NCBI GenBank assembly: GCA_903903985.1
Contig: CAIVAT010000187.1
Coordinates: forward strand, 1 to 64,000
Source of the DNA: an uncultured Bacteroidales bacterium
GTDB taxonomy: Bacteria > Bacteroidota > Bacteroidia > Bacteroidales > FEN-979
Direction: 5' to 3'
Length of the DNA: 64,000 nucleotides
In this document: piece by piece, positions 62,240-64,000 of the stretch
How positions within the stretch are numbered: the stretch's first letter is position 1
Layout: the number at the start of each line of letters is the position of its first letter
The notes under the pieces: generated by a model
What the model was told of the DNA's origin: nothing
The model's database searches: none
The model's input: only the letters and a program-made list of their open reading frames with translations
Made by a program: the position numbers and the translations under genes

Positions 62240-63510
62240 TAAAGGTTATTTTTTTGAATATTAAACCCAACGGATTTCAGGTGTTCCCAGAAATCCGGGT
62301 ACGATTTCATCACTACATCCGGATTCCTGATGATCAGTGATCTGGTTTTCATCGCAAGTGGAGCGAGCGTCATGGCCATCCGGTGGTCGCCATAGGTTTC
62401 AAAGGTCAGTCCATCGGGAAAAACGGGTTTTACCGGTTTGATCTCCAGGGCCGATATCCAATCTCCCTCGCCGAAAAAAGCGACAGGAACCCTGAGTTTT
62501 TCAATTTCATTCTTCATGGCACGCAAACGGTCGGTCTCTTTGATCTGCAGGCTCTGAACACCTTCAAACCGGCCCCTAATTCCGATGCCGGCACAGGTGG
62601 AGATAACAGCCTGTGCAATATCAGGAAAATCGGTAAAGTCGAAATAAAAACCATCAATCTTCTTAACCGTTTTGGTCAACCGGATCCCCTGATCCGTGAA
62701 TTCGGTAGTGATTCCAAAATTCTGGTAAATAGCCGGCAAAACAGCATCCCCCTGAAGGCTGTCGAACAGCAAACCACGCAGTTCAATATCCACTACTTCG
62801 GCAAAAACAGCCGCTTCATACCAGAACGCAGCTGCTGACCAGTCCGATTCAACAGTAATTTCACCGGGGGTATAAGTTCCGGGTTGAACATGAACCCTTG
62901 TTTTCCCCAATTTCACCTGCGCTCCGAACAATTGCATCAGCCGGATGGTCATTTCAGCATAAGGCATCGATACTGACTTGCCTTTCAAGTGAATAACAAG
63001 ACCTTTCGGAAGGCAAGGGGCAATCAGCAACAAGGCGGTAGTGAATTGGCTGCTGACCCCGGGATCGATGGTTATCTCCTTGCCGGATAAATCTCCGCCA
63101 TTGATGAGCAAAGGCGGATAACCTGGTTTGGAGAGATATTCAATGGATGCGCCCAGATGTTTCATGGCATCAGCCAGGATGCCAATGGGCCGTTGTTTCA
63201 TCCGCTCGGAACCGGTTAACACCCATTTGCCAGGCTGTATGGATAAAAACGATGTTAAAAAACGCATCACTGTGCCTGCGTTGGCCGTGTCAATTTCGGT
63301 AACCTTTTTCTTCCCCTTGCCCTGCAGGATGGTCTCAAGCAGTTTTTGCAGCAACAATGTATCAGCAGCATCAGATAAATTATTGATTTTGAAATCATTT
63401 CCACATAATGCACGGATCAATAGCAATCGGTTGCTGATACTTTTTGATGCTGGAAGCTGGATGCTCCCTTTAAGAATTTTATCAGGTTTGCTGATGACAA
63501 TCGATTTCAT
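62239..63510 (-). CDS. aroA: 3-phosphoshikimate 1-carboxyvinyltransferase (EPSP synthase)
   Basis: This 423-residue protein has standard AroA length. It contains the substrate-binding PASKSISNRLLLIRAL near residue 20 and NAGTVMRFL, which matches the conserved NAGT.MR. The catalytic-region segments ESDWSAAAFWYEA, KETDRLRAM (KExDR) and DHRMAMTL (DHR.AM) are all present. It condenses shikimate-3-phosphate with PEP in aromatic amino acid synthesis. The end overlaps the first codon of the secreted-protein gene, an odd partner for a housekeeping gene. Confidence 0.97.
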   Translation of the reverse strand: MKSIVISKPDKILKGSIQLPASKSISNRLLLIRALCGNDFKINNLSDAADTLLLQKLLETILQGKGKKKVTEIDTANAGTVMRFLTSFLSIQPGKWVLTGSERMKQRPIGILADAMKHLGASIEYLSKPGYPPLLINGGDLSGKEITIDPGVSSQFTTALLLIAPCLPKGLVIHLKGKSVSMPYAEMTIRLMQLFGAQVKLGKTRVHVQPGTYTPGEITVESDWSAAAFWYEAAVFAEVVDIELRGLLFDSLQGDAVLPAIYQNFGITTEFTDQGIRLTKTVKKIDGFYFDFTDFPDIAQAVISTCAGIGIRGRFEGVQSLQIKETDRLRAMKNEIEKLRVPVAFFGEGDWISALEIKPVKPVFPDGLTFETYGDHRMAMTLAPLAMKTRSLIIRNPDVVMKSYPDFWEHLKSVGFNIQKNNL

Positions 63511-63537
63511 TTGTTTTAAAGATAATTTCCTGCATGC

Positions 63538-64000
63538 CTAATGGAAAGCTGCCATCAGCAAGCTGATATCCTGAAATGGCAGGTTGTAGGATCTGCTGAT
63601 AAATTGATTTGTAAGTATACCATTATATATATATACCCCCTGCCGCACTCCATAATCGCGCTTGAGCAGGTTTTCGATACCCCCTTCGGAACCGATGTCA
63701 AGAATGATGGGAACAATGATGTTATTCAGTGCCTGGGATGCAGTGTGCGGAACTTTTGACGGAATATTCGGTACTGCATAATGGGTGACTCCATGTAATT
63801 TATACACGGGAGATTTATGGGTGGTAGGCCTCGATGTTTCAAAACAGCCACCCTGGTCAATACTTACATCAATGGCAACCGCCCCGTCTTTCATTTGCCT
63901 GATCATTTCTTCGCTGATGATACATGGTGACTTCCCTTCACGGGAGTGGATGGCACCAATGAGTACATCGGCCGTTCGCAATGATTCGACCAGGGCTTTG
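63538..64000 (-). CDS. ald: Alanine dehydrogenase, C-terminal part (partial)
   Basis: The frame runs from the right edge of the window (64000), where it continues upstream, to a stop at 63538. ADVLIGAIHSREGKSPCIISEEMIRQMKDGAVAIDVSIDQGGCFETSRPTTHKSPVY is the conserved NAD-binding part of alanine dehydrogenases, and THYAVPNIPSKVPHTASQALNNI is the family's C-terminal signature. Ald interconverts alanine and pyruvate plus ammonia with NAD. Only the last ~154 residues are visible; the N-terminal half lies outside. The internal Met at 63981 is not the real start. Confidence 0.9.
   Translation of the reverse strand, partial: KALVESLRTADVLIGAIHSREGKSPCIISEEMIRQMKDGAVAIDVSIDQGGCFETSRPTTHKSPVYKLHGVTHYAVPNIPSKVPHTASQALNNIIVPIILDIGSEGGIENLLKRDYGVRQGVYIYNGILTNQFISRSYNLPFQDISLLMAAFH

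Overview
The window comes from a Bacteroidota (Bacteroidetes) genome, probably an environmental Bacteroidales-like lineage. Evidence: two giant surface proteins end in type IX secretion system (T9SS) sorting domains, another ends in a FISUMP domain, there are DUF4402 and DUF6132 proteins, strong Shine-Dalgarno sequences are absent, and -7 boxes of the TAnnTTTG type lie upstream of some genes. Nearly all genes are on the minus strand.

Region 1 (1-6.6 kb) is mobile-element cargo. Three units (an ArdC-like antirestriction gene leaving the left edge, radC, and a 56-codon ORF) are each preceded by a copy of the same ~180-230 bp leader. The leader copies share paired segments with compensatory changes. 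Between them lies a gene with an SSB-like acidic C-terminal tail, and three AT-rich cargo genes (HExxH protein, HEPN/AbiU2-like protein, coiled-coil/TPR membrane protein). The cargo genes are separated by long imperfect palindromes resembling integron attC sites.

Region 2 (6.6-22.4 kb) is a phage-like element transcribed leftward: HTH/excisionase-like protein, DNA-binding protein, helicase/primase-type ATPase, an origin-like iteron array, hypothetical genes, SppA-type prohead protease with scaffold tail, major capsid protein, a membrane-anchored protein, three glycosyltransferases, a PLD-fold protein, small-terminase candidates and TerL. No portal, connector, tail or lysis gene is recognisable, so it looks like a head-only satellite, a remnant, or an unfamiliar virus type. 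At its right end are integrase-arm-like repeats, a tRNA-T-arm-like fragment, a candidate structured RNA, and a shortened homologue of one of its own genes.

Region 3 (22.9-27.3 kb) carries host or cassette genes: lgt (AT-rich, attC-like edges), a frameshifted lipoprotein gene, a secreted dual-specificity-type phosphatase, a SAM methyltransferase, a DUF6132 protein and cysC.

Region 4 (27.4-62.2 kb) is a surface-structure locus: two giant adhesin-like proteins with 27 and 30 copies of a ~88-residue cysteine-bearing Ig-like repeat; a chaperone-usher-like set (two DUF4402 pilins, PapD-like chaperone, a third DUF4402 protein, an usher-like outer membrane protein) that also contains a 2.7-kilo-residue T9SS beta-helix protein and is split by an IS256-type transposase gene; and a secreted choice-of-anchor/FnIII protein. 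Region 5 (62.2-64 kb) is housekeeping: aroA and the 3' part of an alanine dehydrogenase gene.
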